From Gemmatimonadales bacterium (lineage in GTDB: Bacteria > Gemmatimonadota > Gemmatimonadetes > Longimicrobiales > Gaopeijiaceae), in contig REED01000173.1 in assembly GCA_007695225.1 (NCBI GenBank), forward strand, positions 62,001 to 126,000: 64,000 bases of DNA. The letters run 5' to 3'. This document shows positions 33,145-43,634 of the stretch, in pieces; position 1 is the first letter of the stretch; each line of letters starts with the position of its first letter. Made by a program: the position numbers and the translations under genes. The notes under the pieces are model-generated. The model did not search any database, was not told the origin of the DNA, and worked only from the letters and a program-made list of their open reading frames with translations.

Positions 33145-34172
33145 GTCGCCCCTCTCACCTCGTCGGCCGACATCGACCTCCGCGCCTGCTCTGCCTCCGG
33201 TGACCCTGGCATTCCCAGGACCGAACCGGAAGCGGGATCGCAGGCCTGCACCGCCGTCACCACCGCCAGCGCCTGCAGGGTCGGGCCCACATCGTGGACC
33301 CGGAAGATCCGGGCCCCCTGCAGGAAGGCCAGTGCACAGGCCACCGCGCTACCCATCACCCGATCCCGGGGCCCTACTCCCAGCACCTCGCCGAGGAAGC
33401 TCTTCCGGGAAGGTCCCACCAGGATCGGAAATCCGGTCCCCCGAAGATGAGAGAGATCGCCCAGGAGTTCGAGGCTCTGAGCCGCGGTCTTGGCAAACCC
33501 GATCCCCGGGTCCAGGACCATTGCGACATCTGCCACCCCTCCCTTCCGAGCACGAGCCACCGCACCCAGGAGTTCCGCCGTCACTTCGCCCCCCACATCC
33601 TTGTATTCCGTGCGCGCCCCCATGTCCTCAGGCGTCCCCCGCATGTGCATGAGGACCAGACCGGCACCGGCCTCGGCCACGACCTCGGCCAGACCGGGGT
33701 CGAAGGCGAGACCGGAAACATCGTTCACCACCGAAGCCCCCGCCGCCAGGGCGGCCCTGGCCACCGGGGCCTTTCGGGTATCCACCGAGACCGGGGTAGG
33801 GAAACGACGAACCAGGGCTTCTACCACCGGAACCACCCGGCGAATCTCCTCGGCCACCGGAACCGCGCGCGCGCCGGGCCGGGTGGACTCGCCCCCCACA
33901 TCAAGGAGCGACGCCCCGGCCCGCACCATCCCTTCGGCCCGACGGAGAGCCTCTTCCACCCCAGAGAGCTCGCCCCCGTCGGAGAAGGAGTCAGGGGTGA
34001 GGTTGAGGATCCCCATGACCCGAGGGACATCCAGGGCAAGGGTCTGGTCCCGGATTCGCCAGCGGGTGGCAGGATGGGCGGCCGCGAGGTCCGGGGAGGC
34101 CGGGCGAACCCAGCCGTCTCCAACTCCTTCCGGTCGCCTCGCCGCAGCGGCGGCCGCCGGATCCACCGTCAT
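33141..34172 (-). CDS. folP: dihydropteroate synthase
   Basis: FolP condenses 4-aminobenzoate with dihydropterin pyrophosphate. The 343-residue protein contains the diagnostic VMGILNLTPDSFSDGG (about residues 52-67), LLDVGGESTRPGA, PVSVDTRKAPVARAAL, VVNDVSG, LMHMRGTPEDM, LDPGIGFAKT, GPSRKSF and the RVHDV near the end. The first 45 residues and the last 35 go beyond the family's usual limits. ATG overlaps the ftsH stop (ATGA). Confidence 0.95.
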   Translation of the reverse strand: MTVDPAAAAAARRPEGVGDGWVRPASPDLAAAHPATRWRIRDQTLALDVPRVMGILNLTPDSFSDGGELSGVEEALRRAEGMVRAGASLLDVGGESTRPGARAVPVAEEIRRVVPVVEALVRRFPTPVSVDTRKAPVARAALAAGASVVNDVSGLAFDPGLAEVVAEAGAGLVLMHMRGTPEDMGARTEYKDVGGEVTAELLGAVARARKGGVADVAMVLDPGIGFAKTAAQSLELLGDLSHLRGTGFPILVGPSRKSFLGEVLGVGPRDRVMGSAVACALAFLQGARIFRVHDVGPTLQALAVVTAVQACDPASGSVLGMPGSPEAEQARRSMSADEVRGAT

Positions 34173-36319
34173 CCGCGGGAGGTCCCCGCCTCTGCCTCAG
34201 GGCTCCGCCGCACAGGCGCCTCTGCGGCCTCCGGCGCTTCCGCCGGGGCCGGTCCCTCTCCCGGGTCCTCACCCGTCGGTTTCTCCGCCCCGTCCTGAGC
34301 CCCATCATCCGAGGCGGGTCCGCCGTCGTCACCGGAAGGGCCCGCACCACCGTCGCCACCGGTTTCGTCCGAGGCACCCGACGCGGGCGAAGAAAGCTCT
34401 GCCTCGACCTCGGCTGACTCCTGGGGCGGAAGGCGCTTGCCCTCCGCCAGGAGCTCCACGTCGGCCCGGTCCAGCGTCTCCCGCTCCAGGAGCGCTTCGG
34501 CAATCCCCTCCAGGAGGGGCTGCTCCTTCTCCAGCACGTCCCGAGCTCTCTGGTGGGCGTCGTCCAGGATCCGCTTCACCTCCTGGTCCACCAGTTGGGC
34601 CGTGTGTTCGGAAACGTCCCTTCGCTGGTGAATCTCCCGGCCCAGGAAGACCTCCTGGTCCGAGTCACCCACCGCCATGAGGCCCACGACCTCGGACATC
34701 CCGAAGCGGGTCACCATTCGCCGGGCCATCTGGGTGGCCCGCTCGATATCGTTGCCGGCTCCGGTGGTCACCTTCTCAGGCCCGAATACCATCTCCTCGG
34801 CCACCCGACCTCCGAAGAGCATGCAAAGCTGGCCTTCCAGCCAGTCCTTCGTATAGGAATGGCGGTCCTCCTGGGGAAGGGACGCCGTGATCCCCAAAGC
34901 CCGTCCTCGAGGGACGATGGTCACCTTGTGGATGGGATCGAGCCCCGGAACCCGGAGGCCGATGACGGCATGCCCCGCCTCATGGTAGGCGGTGAGCCTC
35001 CGCTCATTCTCCGTGAGGACCATGCTCCGCCGCTCCGTCCCCAGCATGATCTTGTCCTTGGCCTGCTCGAAATCCTGCATGGAGACCTTCTCGGCCTCCC
35101 TGCGGGCGGCCAGGAGGGCGGCCTCGTTACAGATGTTGGCCAGATCAGCTCCGGAGAGCCCCGGCGTCCCCTTGGCGATGGTCTGGAGGTCCACGTCGGA
35201 TTCCAGTGGGAGCTTTCGGGCGTGAACCGCCAGGATCATCTCCCGGCCCTTCACATCGGGGGAATCCACCACCACCTGACGGTCGAAACGTCCGGGACGG
35301 AGGAGGGCGGGGTCCAGGACATCCGGACGATTGGTGGCCGCAAGGAGGATCACCCCTTCGTTGGCCTCGAAACCGTCCATCTCCACCAGGAGTTGATTCA
35401 GGGTCTGCTCCCGCTCGTCGTGTCCGCCTCCCAACCCGGCACCCCGGTGCCGCCCCACCGCGTCGATCTCATCGATGAAGATGATACAGGGAGCATGGGC
35501 CTTCCCCTGCTCGAAGAGGTCCCGAACCCGGGACGCCCCGACCCCGACGAACATCTCCACGAAGTCGGAGCCGGACATCTGGAAGAAGGGCCGCCCCGCC
35601 TCGCCGGCGACCGCCTTCGCCAGGAGGGTCTTCCCCGTGCCCGGAGGCCCCACCAGGAGGACTCCCTTGGGAAGCCGGCCTCCCAGGCGCCCGAAGCGTT
35701 TCGGGTCCTTCAGGAATTCAATGATCTCCTCCAACTCGTGCTTCGCCTCGTCGGCGCCGGCCACGTCAGCGAAGGTGACCTTCGGTGTATCCGGGGAGAT
35801 GAGTTTGGCCTTGGACTTTCCGAACTGGAAGGCCTTGTTTCCCCCGCCCTGCATGGTGCGAAGGAGCCAGAACCAGAAGAGGATGAGGATGATCCATGGG
35901 AGGGCCCCCACCAGGAAGGTCCACCATGGGGTCTCCTCGGGCTCGGCCCGCACCTGGACGCCCTGGTCATGAAGATCCTGGAGAAGAGAGGCGGCCGTCA
36001 CGCCGGGAAGGTTCGCCACCTCGCCGGGGAGGCTGGTGGTGAACTCGGTGTATTCCTCCCCATCCCGGGTCACCGGGGACCGAAGTTCCCCTTCCAGCTT
36101 GAGGCTGGCAATGACCTTCACGGAGTGGATGTTTCCGTCCTCCACCTGGGCACGGAACTCGGTATACGAGAACTCGTAGCGCGGCTCCTCCTGTCCCCGT
36201 AGCAGGGAAATCATGAGGAGGGGGAGGAGAATCAGAAGGATCCAGAAAGACGCCGTCCGGGAAAGACGGGACCATCCGGACCCCTTGGGATCCTGGCGCT
36301 TGGGCTCGCGATCGGCCAT
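34169..36319 (-). CDS. ftsH: ATP-dependent zinc metalloprotease FtsH
   Basis: A 716-residue membrane protease. Two helices (about residues 25-41 and 128-148) flank an extracytoplasmic domain; the AAA domain has GPPGTGKT and [14 protein letters not shown] plus an SRH with [21 protein letters not shown]; the zinc site is [11 protein letters not shown]. The C terminus carries about 75 residues rich in Glu, Ala, Gly and Pro that extend past the usual end. The ATG has no SD (only GTTTTCCT precedes it), although a hairpin CGGGCG-GAAT-CGCCCG lies in the 54-bp gap after hpt. Confidence 0.96.
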   Translation of the reverse strand: MADREPKRQDPKGSGWSRLSRTASFWILLILLPLLMISLLRGQEEPRYEFSYTEFRAQVEDGNIHSVKVIASLKLEGELRSPVTRDGEEYTEFTTSLPGEVANLPGVTAASLLQDLHDQGVQVRAEPEETPWWTFLVGALPWIILILFWFWLLRTMQGGGNKAFQFGKSKAKLISPDTPKVTFADVAGADEAKHELEEIIEFLKDPKRFGRLGGRLPKGVLLVGPPGTGKTLLAKAVAGEAGRPFFQMSGSDFVEMFVGVGASRVRDLFEQGKAHAPCIIFIDEIDAVGRHRGAGLGGGHDEREQTLNQLLVEMDGFEANEGVILLAATNRPDVLDPALLRPGRFDRQVVVDSPDVKGREMILAVHARKLPLESDVDLQTIAKGTPGLSGADLANICNEAALLAARREAEKVSMQDFEQAKDKIMLGTERRSMVLTENERRLTAYHEAGHAVIGLRVPGLDPIHKVTIVPRGRALGITASLPQEDRHSYTKDWLEGQLCMLFGGRVAEEMVFGPEKVTTGAGNDIERATQMARRMVTRFGMSEVVGLMAVGDSDQEVFLGREIHQRRDVSEHTAQLVDQEVKRILDDAHQRARDVLEKEQPLLEGIAEALLERETLDRADVELLAEGKRLPPQESAEVEAELSSPASGASDETGGDGGAGPSGDDGGPASDDGAQDGAEKPTGEDPGEGPAPAEAPEAAEAPVRRSPEAEAGTSRG

Positions 36320-36373
36320 AGGAAAACGGGTTCTGTGCGCGGGCGATTCCGCCCGGAGGGCCCGAGAACGGGC

Positions 36374-36931
36374 TTATAGACTCCCGATGAACGGGAGGTG
36401 CCGAAAATCTTCGGCGTGGTCCAGACCATACCCCACAACGAACTCGTCGGGGCAATCGAAGCCCACCCAGCGGGCTTCCTTTTCCATGGTGACCCGCCGC
36501 TTATGGAGGAGGGCACAGATCTCCAGGCTGCGGGGACGCTTCTCGTTCAGGATGGGGACCAGGTGTTCCAGGGTCGTCCCACTGTCCACGATGTCCTCCA
36601 GAAGGAGCAGGTTCCGCCCCTCGAAGGAGGTGTCGGCGCCGTAGAGGAGCTTCACCTTCCCCGACGAGACCGTTCCGGAGCCATAGCTCGATGCAACCAG
36701 GAAATCCACCTGTAGCGGAAGTTGGAGCGTCCGCACCAGATCCGCCATGAATATAAAGGAGCCCTTGAGGAGCCCCAACACCAGGAGAGATTCCCCTTCC
36801 TGATAATGGGTACTGATGGCCGCTCCGATCTCCCCGACACGCCGGCGGATGTTCTCCTCGGAGAACACCACCCTGCGAAGGTTGGACACCCCCACGCTCT
36901 TCGCCACTCCCTCAGGTGTCGTCGCCGGCAT
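36374..36931 (-). CDS. hpt: hypoxanthine phosphoribosyltransferase
   Basis: A 185-residue purine salvage enzyme. Motifs: VFSEENIRRRV at the start, LVLGLLKGSFIFMADL, VASSYGSGTVSSGKVKL, and the PRPP-binding LLLLEDIVDSGTTL. WVGFDCPDEFVVGYGLD at the C terminus is typical of Hpt. The track merges it with an upstream shadow frame; the real start is ATG at 36931 with GGAG six bases upstream, overlapping the end of tilS by 20 bp. The tilS-hpt-ftsH order is widely conserved in bacteria. Confidence 0.95.
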   Translation of the reverse strand: MPATTPEGVAKSVGVSNLRRVVFSEENIRRRVGEIGAAISTHYQEGESLLVLGLLKGSFIFMADLVRTLQLPLQVDFLVASSYGSGTVSSGKVKLLYGADTSFEGRNLLLLEDIVDSGTTLEHLVPILNEKRPRSLEICALLHKRRVTMEKEARWVGFDCPDEFVVGYGLDHAEDFRHLPFIGSL

Positions 36932-38384
36932 CCCGTACTCCAATCGTCCAGGTACTCGTTCCGGCGTCGGGCTCCAGAGCCGGGGATCGCCATCGGCCGG
37001 GAATCCAGAGCACCGTTCCCTCCCGATCCACCAGGATGGGGACTTCCTCTCGTTCACCTCGGGGGATCCGAAGTTCCCCAATAAGCCGCTTGAGCCTCCG
37101 TGTTCCGCCGGGCACACGGATCCTATCTCCGGGCCTTCGCCCCCGAAACTCCAGGGGACTCTCTCCCAGGGGAAGGGTGAGGATGGCGTCCACGCCCGGG
37201 GTATTCCGGGTCTCTCTTCGCTCCGGCGGCGTGCCACCAGTCCTCCAGGAGACCTTGTAGGTCCTGCCTCCCAGACGGAGGCTTCCCTCGTCAGGGGCAC
37301 TCTCCGGGGAGAGATGGAGGGCCTGGTGGTCCCCTTCTCCACCAGGGTGCCGCGCCCCAGGCTCTTGGGACCCGGAGAGCCCGGGCCCGGGCTCGAATCC
37401 CTTCGCCCCTCGTCGCGCCAGGACCAACCACTGGAAGTCCCTGAAGAGGACGATGCCTCCGGAGAGGTCCACGGACTTACCACTGGTGCCCCGACCCATG
37501 AAGGCCAGCGCCGAAGCGGTGGCCCTTTGGGAGAGTCGGATGCCCAGGGAATCCACCAATCGCCGGAGGATCTCGGCCTGCACTTCCGGCGGCCGATCCA
37601 GGAACCGATCCCGGTGGAGGCGGAGGGTGGCATCCTGCCGGTCCTCCACCACTGCGTCGAGATGGGGCTGAAGGAGGTGGGCCATGGCCCGACTTCGCTC
37701 TGCGGCCAGCTTGGCCCCACGGCGGAGGGAGCGCCATGCTCCGGGATGGATGGTCTCCAGGAGGGGGAGGAGCTGGTGCCGGATCCGGTTCCGGGCGAAG
37801 GCCGGGGAGCGGTTCGATGGGTCCTCCCGGGGGCGCAGCGCGAACGCCTCGGCATACCGCTCCAGCTCCTGGCGCCGGAAGGGCAGGAGGGGTCGTCCCA
37901 CTCCGGGCTCCCGCCATTCCGGAATCCCCTGGAGGCCGTCCGGTCCCGTCCCCCGGAGGAACCGGAAGAGGATGGTCTCCACCTCATCGTCTGCGTGGTG
38001 GGCAGTGAGCACCACCCCACCCCCCACCGCCTTCCGGACGCTCTCCAGGAATCGATAACGGAGCTTGCGGGCCTCGGCCTCCTGGGAGGGCGGCGTCTCT
38101 GCCGCCCCCCGGTGGAGGGAAACACCCCAGGCCCGGCACAGGCCCTCGGCCCATGCGGCGTCGTCGGCACTTCCCTCCCGCATCCCGTGGTCGAAGTGGG
38201 CGGCCCGCAGTTCTCTCGGGCCCAACCCCGATGTGAACCGGAGCAGGTGGAGGAGGACCAGGGAATCCATTCCTCCGGAGAACGCCACCACCACGGGAGC
38301 ATCCTCCGTCCACCATTCCCGACTCTCCAGGTGACGTCGAAGCCGTTGGGGGAGGGCCTCCCGGGTCCGGCGCCCCCTCTTCAC
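36912..38384 (-). CDS. tilS: tRNA(Ile)-lysidine synthetase TilS
   Basis: TilS converts C34 of the CAU-anticodon tRNA-Ile to lysidine. The 490-residue protein has the PP-loop VVAFSGGMDSLVLLHLL (about residues 31-47), LRAAHFDHGMREGS, LTAHHADDEVETILFRFLRGTG and FARNRIRHQLLPLL. A C-terminal TilS domain follows (FRGRRPGDRIRVPGGTRRLKRL). Start is GTG, overlapping the GDPD stop as GTGA. A Gly/Pro-rich insert near residues 340-370 is unusual. Confidence 0.95.
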   Translation of the reverse strand: MKRGRRTREALPQRLRRHLESREWWTEDAPVVVAFSGGMDSLVLLHLLRFTSGLGPRELRAAHFDHGMREGSADDAAWAEGLCRAWGVSLHRGAAETPPSQEAEARKLRYRFLESVRKAVGGGVVLTAHHADDEVETILFRFLRGTGPDGLQGIPEWREPGVGRPLLPFRRQELERYAEAFALRPREDPSNRSPAFARNRIRHQLLPLLETIHPGAWRSLRRGAKLAAERSRAMAHLLQPHLDAVVEDRQDATLRLHRDRFLDRPPEVQAEILRRLVDSLGIRLSQRATASALAFMGRGTSGKSVDLSGGIVLFRDFQWLVLARRGAKGFEPGPGLSGSQEPGARHPGGEGDHQALHLSPESAPDEGSLRLGGRTYKVSWRTGGTPPERRETRNTPGVDAILTLPLGESPLEFRGRRPGDRIRVPGGTRRLKRLIGELRIPRGEREEVPILVDREGTVLWIPGRWRSPALEPDAGTSTWTIGVRDAGDDT

Positions 38385-39250
38385 CCGCTTCCCGGCTCGT
38401 CCCGAGGCTTGAAGGACCCCAGGGCGGGGGGAAGGGGACGCCCGGATTCCCGGTGCAGCACACGGGCCAGGAGATCGGGACGATCGGTCTGGATGGCGTC
38501 GGCCCCCCAGTCCAGGAGGGTCTTCATCCCCTGGGGATCATCCACGGTCCAGACGTGGACCGGCAGGTTCCGTCGGTGCGCCTCGCGGATGAAGCGGGGG
38601 GTGGTCACCTGCCGCCCCTCCCAGACCCAGGGAACCTGCAGGGCGTCGGTGCGGGGACAGTAGGGTCCCCCTCCGGGAAGGCGGTGGAGGAGGTAGAAGA
38701 GCTGGATCTGCCTTCGGGAGGCGGAAACCGGCCCCGGATACCCCAGGCGGTCCCCTCGCCCCCTCTCATGCTCCGAGGCGAAGAGGACGCGGTGCTCGGC
38801 CCCGTGGGCCAGGATGAGCTCAAGGAGCGGGCGGGCCGCCGCAGGAGCTTTGGCGTCCACGTTCATCCGGGTATGGGGGAGGGCTTCCAGGACCTCGGCG
38901 AAGCGGGGGAGCCGGACACCCTTTCCCCGAAACGAGGGGTGACCCTCCAGGTCCAGGAACCGGTAGCCGGCGTCAAGCCGGGAGAGTTCGGTCCAGGTCA
39001 TCTCCGCCACCGCTCCCGAACCGTCGGTGGTGCGGTCCACGGTGGGGTCGTGGATGACCACCAGCTCCCCATCCCTGGAGAGGTGCACGTCCATCTCCAG
39101 CACATCGGCCCCCCAGTCCTCCACCGCCGAACGAAACGCGGCCATGGTGTTCTCCGGAGCCAGCGCCGCCCCGCCACGGTGGGCGAATAGGAGGGGAGCG
39201 CCGGCCAGGTACGGGTGCCCTGGACGCGTATGGAGGGGGCGGGGGGTCAG
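38381..39250 (-). CDS. glycerophosphodiester phosphodiesterase family protein, probable CTG start
   Basis: GDPD enzymes cut glycerophosphodiesters to glycerol-3-phosphate. Catalytic parts are FAHRGGAALAPENT, VLEMDVHLSRDG and VVIHDPTVDRTTDG, with VWTVDDPQGM near the end. The first ATG (39145) falls inside the catalytic segment and would remove the essential HRG histidine and the PENT glutamate. Upstream in frame there is no ATG, GTG or TTG. The CTG at 39250 overlaps the preceding gene's TGA as CTGA and has GGAGG four bases upstream, so it is the best start (289 residues). A CTG at 39208 is a weaker option. No signal peptide is seen. Confidence 0.75.
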   Translation of the reverse strand: MTPRPLHTRPGHPYLAGAPLLFAHRGGAALAPENTMAAFRSAVEDWGADVLEMDVHLSRDGELVVIHDPTVDRTTDGSGAVAEMTWTELSRLDAGYRFLDLEGHPSFRGKGVRLPRFAEVLEALPHTRMNVDAKAPAAARPLLELILAHGAEHRVLFASEHERGRGDRLGYPGPVSASRRQIQLFYLLHRLPGGGPYCPRTDALQVPWVWEGRQVTTPRFIREAHRRNLPVHVWTVDDPQGMKTLLDWGADAIQTDRPDLLARVLHRESGRPLPPALGSFKPRDEPGSG

Positions 39251-39756
39251 CGGTCCTCCAGCGGCCCCGCGTCTTCGGGCTCGATGCCATGGTAGGTCAT
39301 CAGGACCCGGTCCAGGAGCCCATCGGTCATCCGGAGCTCCAGGGCGGCCCGGTCTCCCTCCTCTCCGACACCGCCGGCGGCGGTCTCACGGAGGGAGAGA
39401 ACCCGCCCGGCAAGGAACTCCAGGAAATCCTCCACCACCTCGGGACGGGGCGATGGTCCCACCGGAGAATCGGGAAGCACCTCATCAAGGAGGAGTCCCC
39501 GGACGAATGCCAGGACCCCTGGAAAGGTGAGTTCGGGGATTCCCCCTCCCTCCATCCGCTCCTCCTCGGTGACGTTCTCCCATTCCAGATCGTTCCAGTA
39601 GAGGTCCTGGGCTTCCTCCAGAAGGTACGCCCGCCGATGCGGTTGCAGGGGATCGTTGGTGTCCGAAGTCGGGGTCCGCAGCGTCCGCCCAACGACGTCT
39701 CGGAGGCGGTCCCGACGTTGGGCGATGAGTTGCTTCGGAGAAGGGGCGTTATTCAT
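39247..39756 (-). CDS. conserved-looking hypothetical protein
   Basis: A 169-residue acidic cytoplasmic protein that I do not recognise. It has no signal or membrane segment and is mostly helical: SPKQLIAQRRDRLRDVVG, RRAYLLEEAQDLYWNDLEWE, then LTFPGVLAFVRGLLLDEVLP and VEDFLEFLAGRVLSL. The start MNNAPSPKQL follows the GC-rich region after the tRNA terminator; the track's longer N terminus reads through tRNA and terminator sequence and is rejected. It is the first gene of the GDPD-tilS-hpt-ftsH-folP-cdaA run, and its end is coupled to the GDPD gene by a CTGA overlap. Confidence 0.7.
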   Translation of the reverse strand: MNNAPSPKQLIAQRRDRLRDVVGRTLRTPTSDTNDPLQPHRRAYLLEEAQDLYWNDLEWENVTEEERMEGGGIPELTFPGVLAFVRGLLLDEVLPDSPVGPSPRPEVVEDFLEFLAGRVLSLRETAAGGVGEEGDRAALELRMTDGLLDRVLMTYHGIEPEDAGPLEDR

Positions 39757-39891
39757 TGTCCCACGGGAAGTGCGGAGAGGGATGGAGTCGGAAGTGGGAG
39801 GAAGATACGGCGGAGGCCGCCTGCCGGCACCCCCCGGTGCCTCGCCCCCTGACCCGGATGGCGGCCCGGCCCGGTGACCCGGTCGTGAAAA

Positions 39892-39915
39892 CGGCCCCTC
39901 CCGAAGGAGGGGCCG
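39892..39915 (-). terminator. intrinsic terminator after tRNA-Met
   Basis: CGGCCCCTCC-CGAA-GGAGGGGCCG is a perfect 10-bp stem with a tetraloop. On the minus strand it is followed by TTTTCACG. It lies 40 bp past the 3' end of the tRNA. Confidence 0.85.
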
Positions 39916-39954
39916 CCGCTCTCGGTGCACTGCGTTTCGGGACCTTCCGTGCAG

Positions 39955-40028
39955 TGCCGGAGGAGGGACTCGAACCCCCGACACGCGGATTATGATTCCG
40001 CTGCTCTAACCAGCTGAGCTACTCCGGC
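39955..40028 (-). tRNA. tRNA-Met/CAT-anticodon tRNA (elongator type likely)
   Basis: Minus-strand cloverleaf: acceptor GCCGGAG/CTCCGGC, D stem GCTC/GAGC, anticodon stem GCGGA/TCCGC with loop ATCATAA (anticodon CAT), T arm with TTCGAGT, discriminator A, no encoded CCA. The first acceptor pair is a normal G-C pair, against initiator tRNA. A CAT anticodon could also be tRNA-Ile2 (the TilS substrate); the GC-rich anticodon stem does not settle this. It has its own promoter and terminator. Confidence 0.93.
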
Positions 40029-40038
40029 CAAGACGAAA

Positions 40039-40067
40039 ACGCTACCCGCGGACCCGCCCGGTGTCAA
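40039..40067 (-). promoter_or_regulatory. predicted promoter of tRNA-Met
   Basis: Minus strand: TTGACA (40067-40062), 17-nt spacer, TAGCGT (40044-40039). The -10 ends 10 nt before the mature 5' end of the tRNA, so a very short 5' leader is expected. Confidence 0.65.
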
Positions 40068-40171
40068 CCCCATTCAGAGCGGCGGAACAGGCGCTCCCAC
40101 CGGCCTCGGGAGCCCATCCGAAGCGCCGGCCACCGAAGGCGCTCTCAGAGAGGGTATACGCCGTCTCAACG

Positions 40172-40465
40172 TCAACGAGGAAGGGGCTCTTCCTCCGGCT
40201 CAGCAAAGCGGTAGAGGACCTCGCCGTCCCGTATCATCCCGAATCGCTCCCGGGCCAGAGCCTCCAGCGTCCGGGGATCCTCCTCCAGCGCCTCCACCCG
40301 GTTCCGAAGGGAATCCGTCTGGACCCGGAGGGCCTCCAGTTCGGCGTCGGCCACCTGGGCCCGCTGGTGGATTTCCCGCACATCCAGGAGGGTATACTCC
40401 CCACCGAACAGTGCATAGTACGCCGCCAGCCCGACGAGGGCGGGAAAGACGAGCTTTCGAAGCAT
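40172..40465 (-). CDS. ftsB: FtsB/DivIC-type septum formation initiator
   Basis: A 97-residue bitopic protein: membrane helix at residues 5-22 (LVFPALVGLAAYYALFGG), then a coiled coil (REIHQRAQVADAELEALRVQ) and the conserved ARERFGMIRDGEVLYRF segment of septum formation initiators. FtsB joins FtsL and FtsQ in the divisome. It follows eno by 47 bp, a classic bacterial pairing. Confidence 0.92.
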   Translation of the reverse strand: MLRKLVFPALVGLAAYYALFGGEYTLLDVREIHQRAQVADAELEALRVQTDSLRNRVEALEEDPRTLEALARERFGMIRDGEVLYRFAEPEEEPLPR

Positions 40466-40512
40466 GCGGAACCTCGTCCGATGGGTCGGCCCGTGAAAGG
40501 CGCGCCTCGGGG

Positions 40513-41805
<1,293 letters not shown>

Positions 41806-42621
41806 TCAGTCCTCAGGTCGATGCTCCAGGAACTCCCCTCCTCCGGGGTCCCCTGTTCCTGCTGGATCCTCCTTCCCTTCCTCCTCCTCCGGGGGGCGTG
41901 TCGCCTCCGCCGGTTCCTCCATGAGGGCCGCAACCCGGGCCCTTCCCTCCCGCAACAGTCCATCTCGTTCCGACATGCTCAAGCCGGACACCGGGATGGG
42001 CTCGCCGACCCGGATGCGGATCGTGCCGGAACGGATCTGGAACGAGCCCTTCGGCATGACGGCGTGGCTCCCTGAGATCCCCAGTGGAACCACCGGGACG
42101 CCGGTCTGGATGGCCAGTACAAAGGCCCCCTTCTTGAATTCCTGCAGGCGTCCGTCCGGGGATCGTGTCCCCTCGGGAAAGAAGATGACCGCCAGGCGCC
42201 GATCCCGGATCTCCGTTCCCGCCTCCTCGATGGAAGCCACCGCCTGACTCCGGTCAGATCGGTTCACCGCGATGTGGCCGCAACTCCGCCATGCCTTCCC
42301 GAATATGGGGATCCTGGCCAGTTCCTGCTTGGCCACGAAGCGATACCGAGCTGGAAGATAGGCGGCCAGGGCGAAGACGTCGAACCAGCTCTGGTGATTG
42401 GCCACCACGACGGTGGGGCGGCTCCAGTCCACGGACTCCATTCCATCCATCTCGACCCGGACCCCGGCCAGGAAGAGCAGGACCCGGGACCAGAACCGGG
42501 GGAAGACCTCGCAACAGGTTCGGGTCCCGGGAAGTCGGAGAAGGGCGGAGAGGACGATCCACCCCCCCAGGACCGCGGTGAGGGGTATTCCCACGATGAC
42601 GACGATGGCGCTCCGGATCAT
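41806..42621 (-). CDS. plsC: 1-acyl-sn-glycerol-3-phosphate acyltransferase
   Basis: A 271-residue membrane-associated acyltransferase of phospholipid synthesis. An N-terminal hydrophobic helix (SAIVVIVGIPLTAVLGGWIV) precedes the PlsC block: NHQSWFDVF (the catalytic HX4D), FVAKQELARIPIFGKAW, IFFPEGTRSPDGRLQEFKKG and VPVVPLGISGS. The last 45 residues are acidic and Pro-rich. The start at 42621 overlaps the thiL stop (ATGA); the track's longer frame reads back into thiL. Confidence 0.94.
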   Translation of the reverse strand: MIRSAIVVIVGIPLTAVLGGWIVLSALLRLPGTRTCCEVFPRFWSRVLLFLAGVRVEMDGMESVDWSRPTVVVANHQSWFDVFALAAYLPARYRFVAKQELARIPIFGKAWRSCGHIAVNRSDRSQAVASIEEAGTEIRDRRLAVIFFPEGTRSPDGRLQEFKKGAFVLAIQTGVPVVPLGISGSHAVMPKGSFQIRSGTIRIRVGEPIPVSGLSMSERDGLLREGRARVAALMEEPAEATRPPEEEEGKEDPAGTGDPGGGEFLEHRPED

Positions 42622-43634
42622 CCCTCTCCCCCTGACTCCCAGGGCATCCCCCGAAAGTGGTCCCACCCGCCCCGCTCCACCCGCATGGGCTCTTCGTTGT
42701 CCCCGTGGAGGATCCACACACCCTCGCCTGCCATCACCTCCCCCACGCGGGTCAGGGAAAGATCGAAGGATCGGCGGAATTCCTCCACCCATGGCTCCAT
42801 CTCCCCCTGCGGCGCGGCCAGGAGAAGCTCATAGTCCTCGCCGCCATGGAGTGCGCATTCCAGGGCCCCACTCCCGTCTCCGTCTGCCTTCCCCTCCCGG
42901 AACCGGGGGTGTACCGGGAGCGTCCCCCCCCGAAGAAGGACCCCGACCCCGGAGGCGGCCGCAAGATGGGCGGCATCCCCAGCCAGCCCGTCGGAGAGGT
43001 CCAGCCCGGCGGAGAGGGCGCAGCGCTCCCGGAGCCATCGCGCTTCCGGAATGCGGGCCCGGGGCCGGGCGAACCGCTCCCGGAACTCCGGGTGAGGCAC
43101 ACCATCGGAGGTCCACGCGGCCACCGCCGCTGCCGCCCCCCCCAGGGTCCCTGTGACCCAGAGCGCATCACCGGGCCGGGCGCCGGCCCGGAGCAGGGGC
43201 GATTCGACCCGTCCCACCACCACCGCATCCAGGATCACGGGCCCCGGCGAACGGGTGAGATCGCCACCCAGGAGAGGGATCCCCATCTCGTCGATGCGCT
43301 CCCGGACGCCCGCCATGAAGGGCTCCGGGCCCGGTCCCGCCTCTGGAACCGCCAGGGATACGAGGACACCGATGGGCTCGGCAGCCATGGCGGCCAGATC
43401 AGAGAGGGCGGCCACCACCGCCCGTCCGCCCGCCTCCTCCGGTGAGATCCAGTCCAGCCGGAAATGGACCCCCTCCACGGTGAGGTCGGTGGAGAGGACC
43501 ACTCCGTCGGACAGCACCGCCGCATCGTCGCCGGGGCCCACCCTCGAACCTGGTTGGGGAGGGAGATCCCGGAGGATGTTCCGGATCCGGTCGAACTCGC
43601 CTCCCGGGCCCAGGGCCGGACCCGCCCCCCTCAC
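42618..43634 (-). CDS. thiL: thiamine-monophosphate kinase
   Basis: ThiL phosphorylates thiamine monophosphate to the active cofactor. The 338-residue protein has the AIR-synthase-like opening GPGDDAAVL, STDLTVEGVHFRLDW, ALSDLAAMAAEP, LLGGDLTRSPGPVIL, VTGTLGGAAAAV, LDLSDGLAGDAAHLA and LHGGEDYELLLAAP. GTG start with a GTGA overlap to the NAD(P)HX repair gene. It is the only clear thiamine gene here besides the distant ThiO-like gene. Confidence 0.95.
   Translation of the reverse strand: MRGAGPALGPGGEFDRIRNILRDLPPQPGSRVGPGDDAAVLSDGVVLSTDLTVEGVHFRLDWISPEEAGGRAVVAALSDLAAMAAEPIGVLVSLAVPEAGPGPEPFMAGVRERIDEMGIPLLGGDLTRSPGPVILDAVVVGRVESPLLRAGARPGDALWVTGTLGGAAAAVAAWTSDGVPHPEFRERFARPRARIPEARWLRERCALSAGLDLSDGLAGDAAHLAAASGVGVLLRGGTLPVHPRFREGKADGDGSGALECALHGGEDYELLLAAPQGEMEPWVEEFRRSFDLSLTRVGEVMAGEGVWILHGDNEEPMRVERGGWDHFRGMPWESGGEG

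Noticed and set aside
36374-38302. 642-codon minus ORF suggesting a tilS-hpt fusion
   Set aside because: The first 450 residues are a different frame of tilS (low-complexity Trp/Ser/Arg). Only the last 185 are Hpt, with their own SD and ATG.
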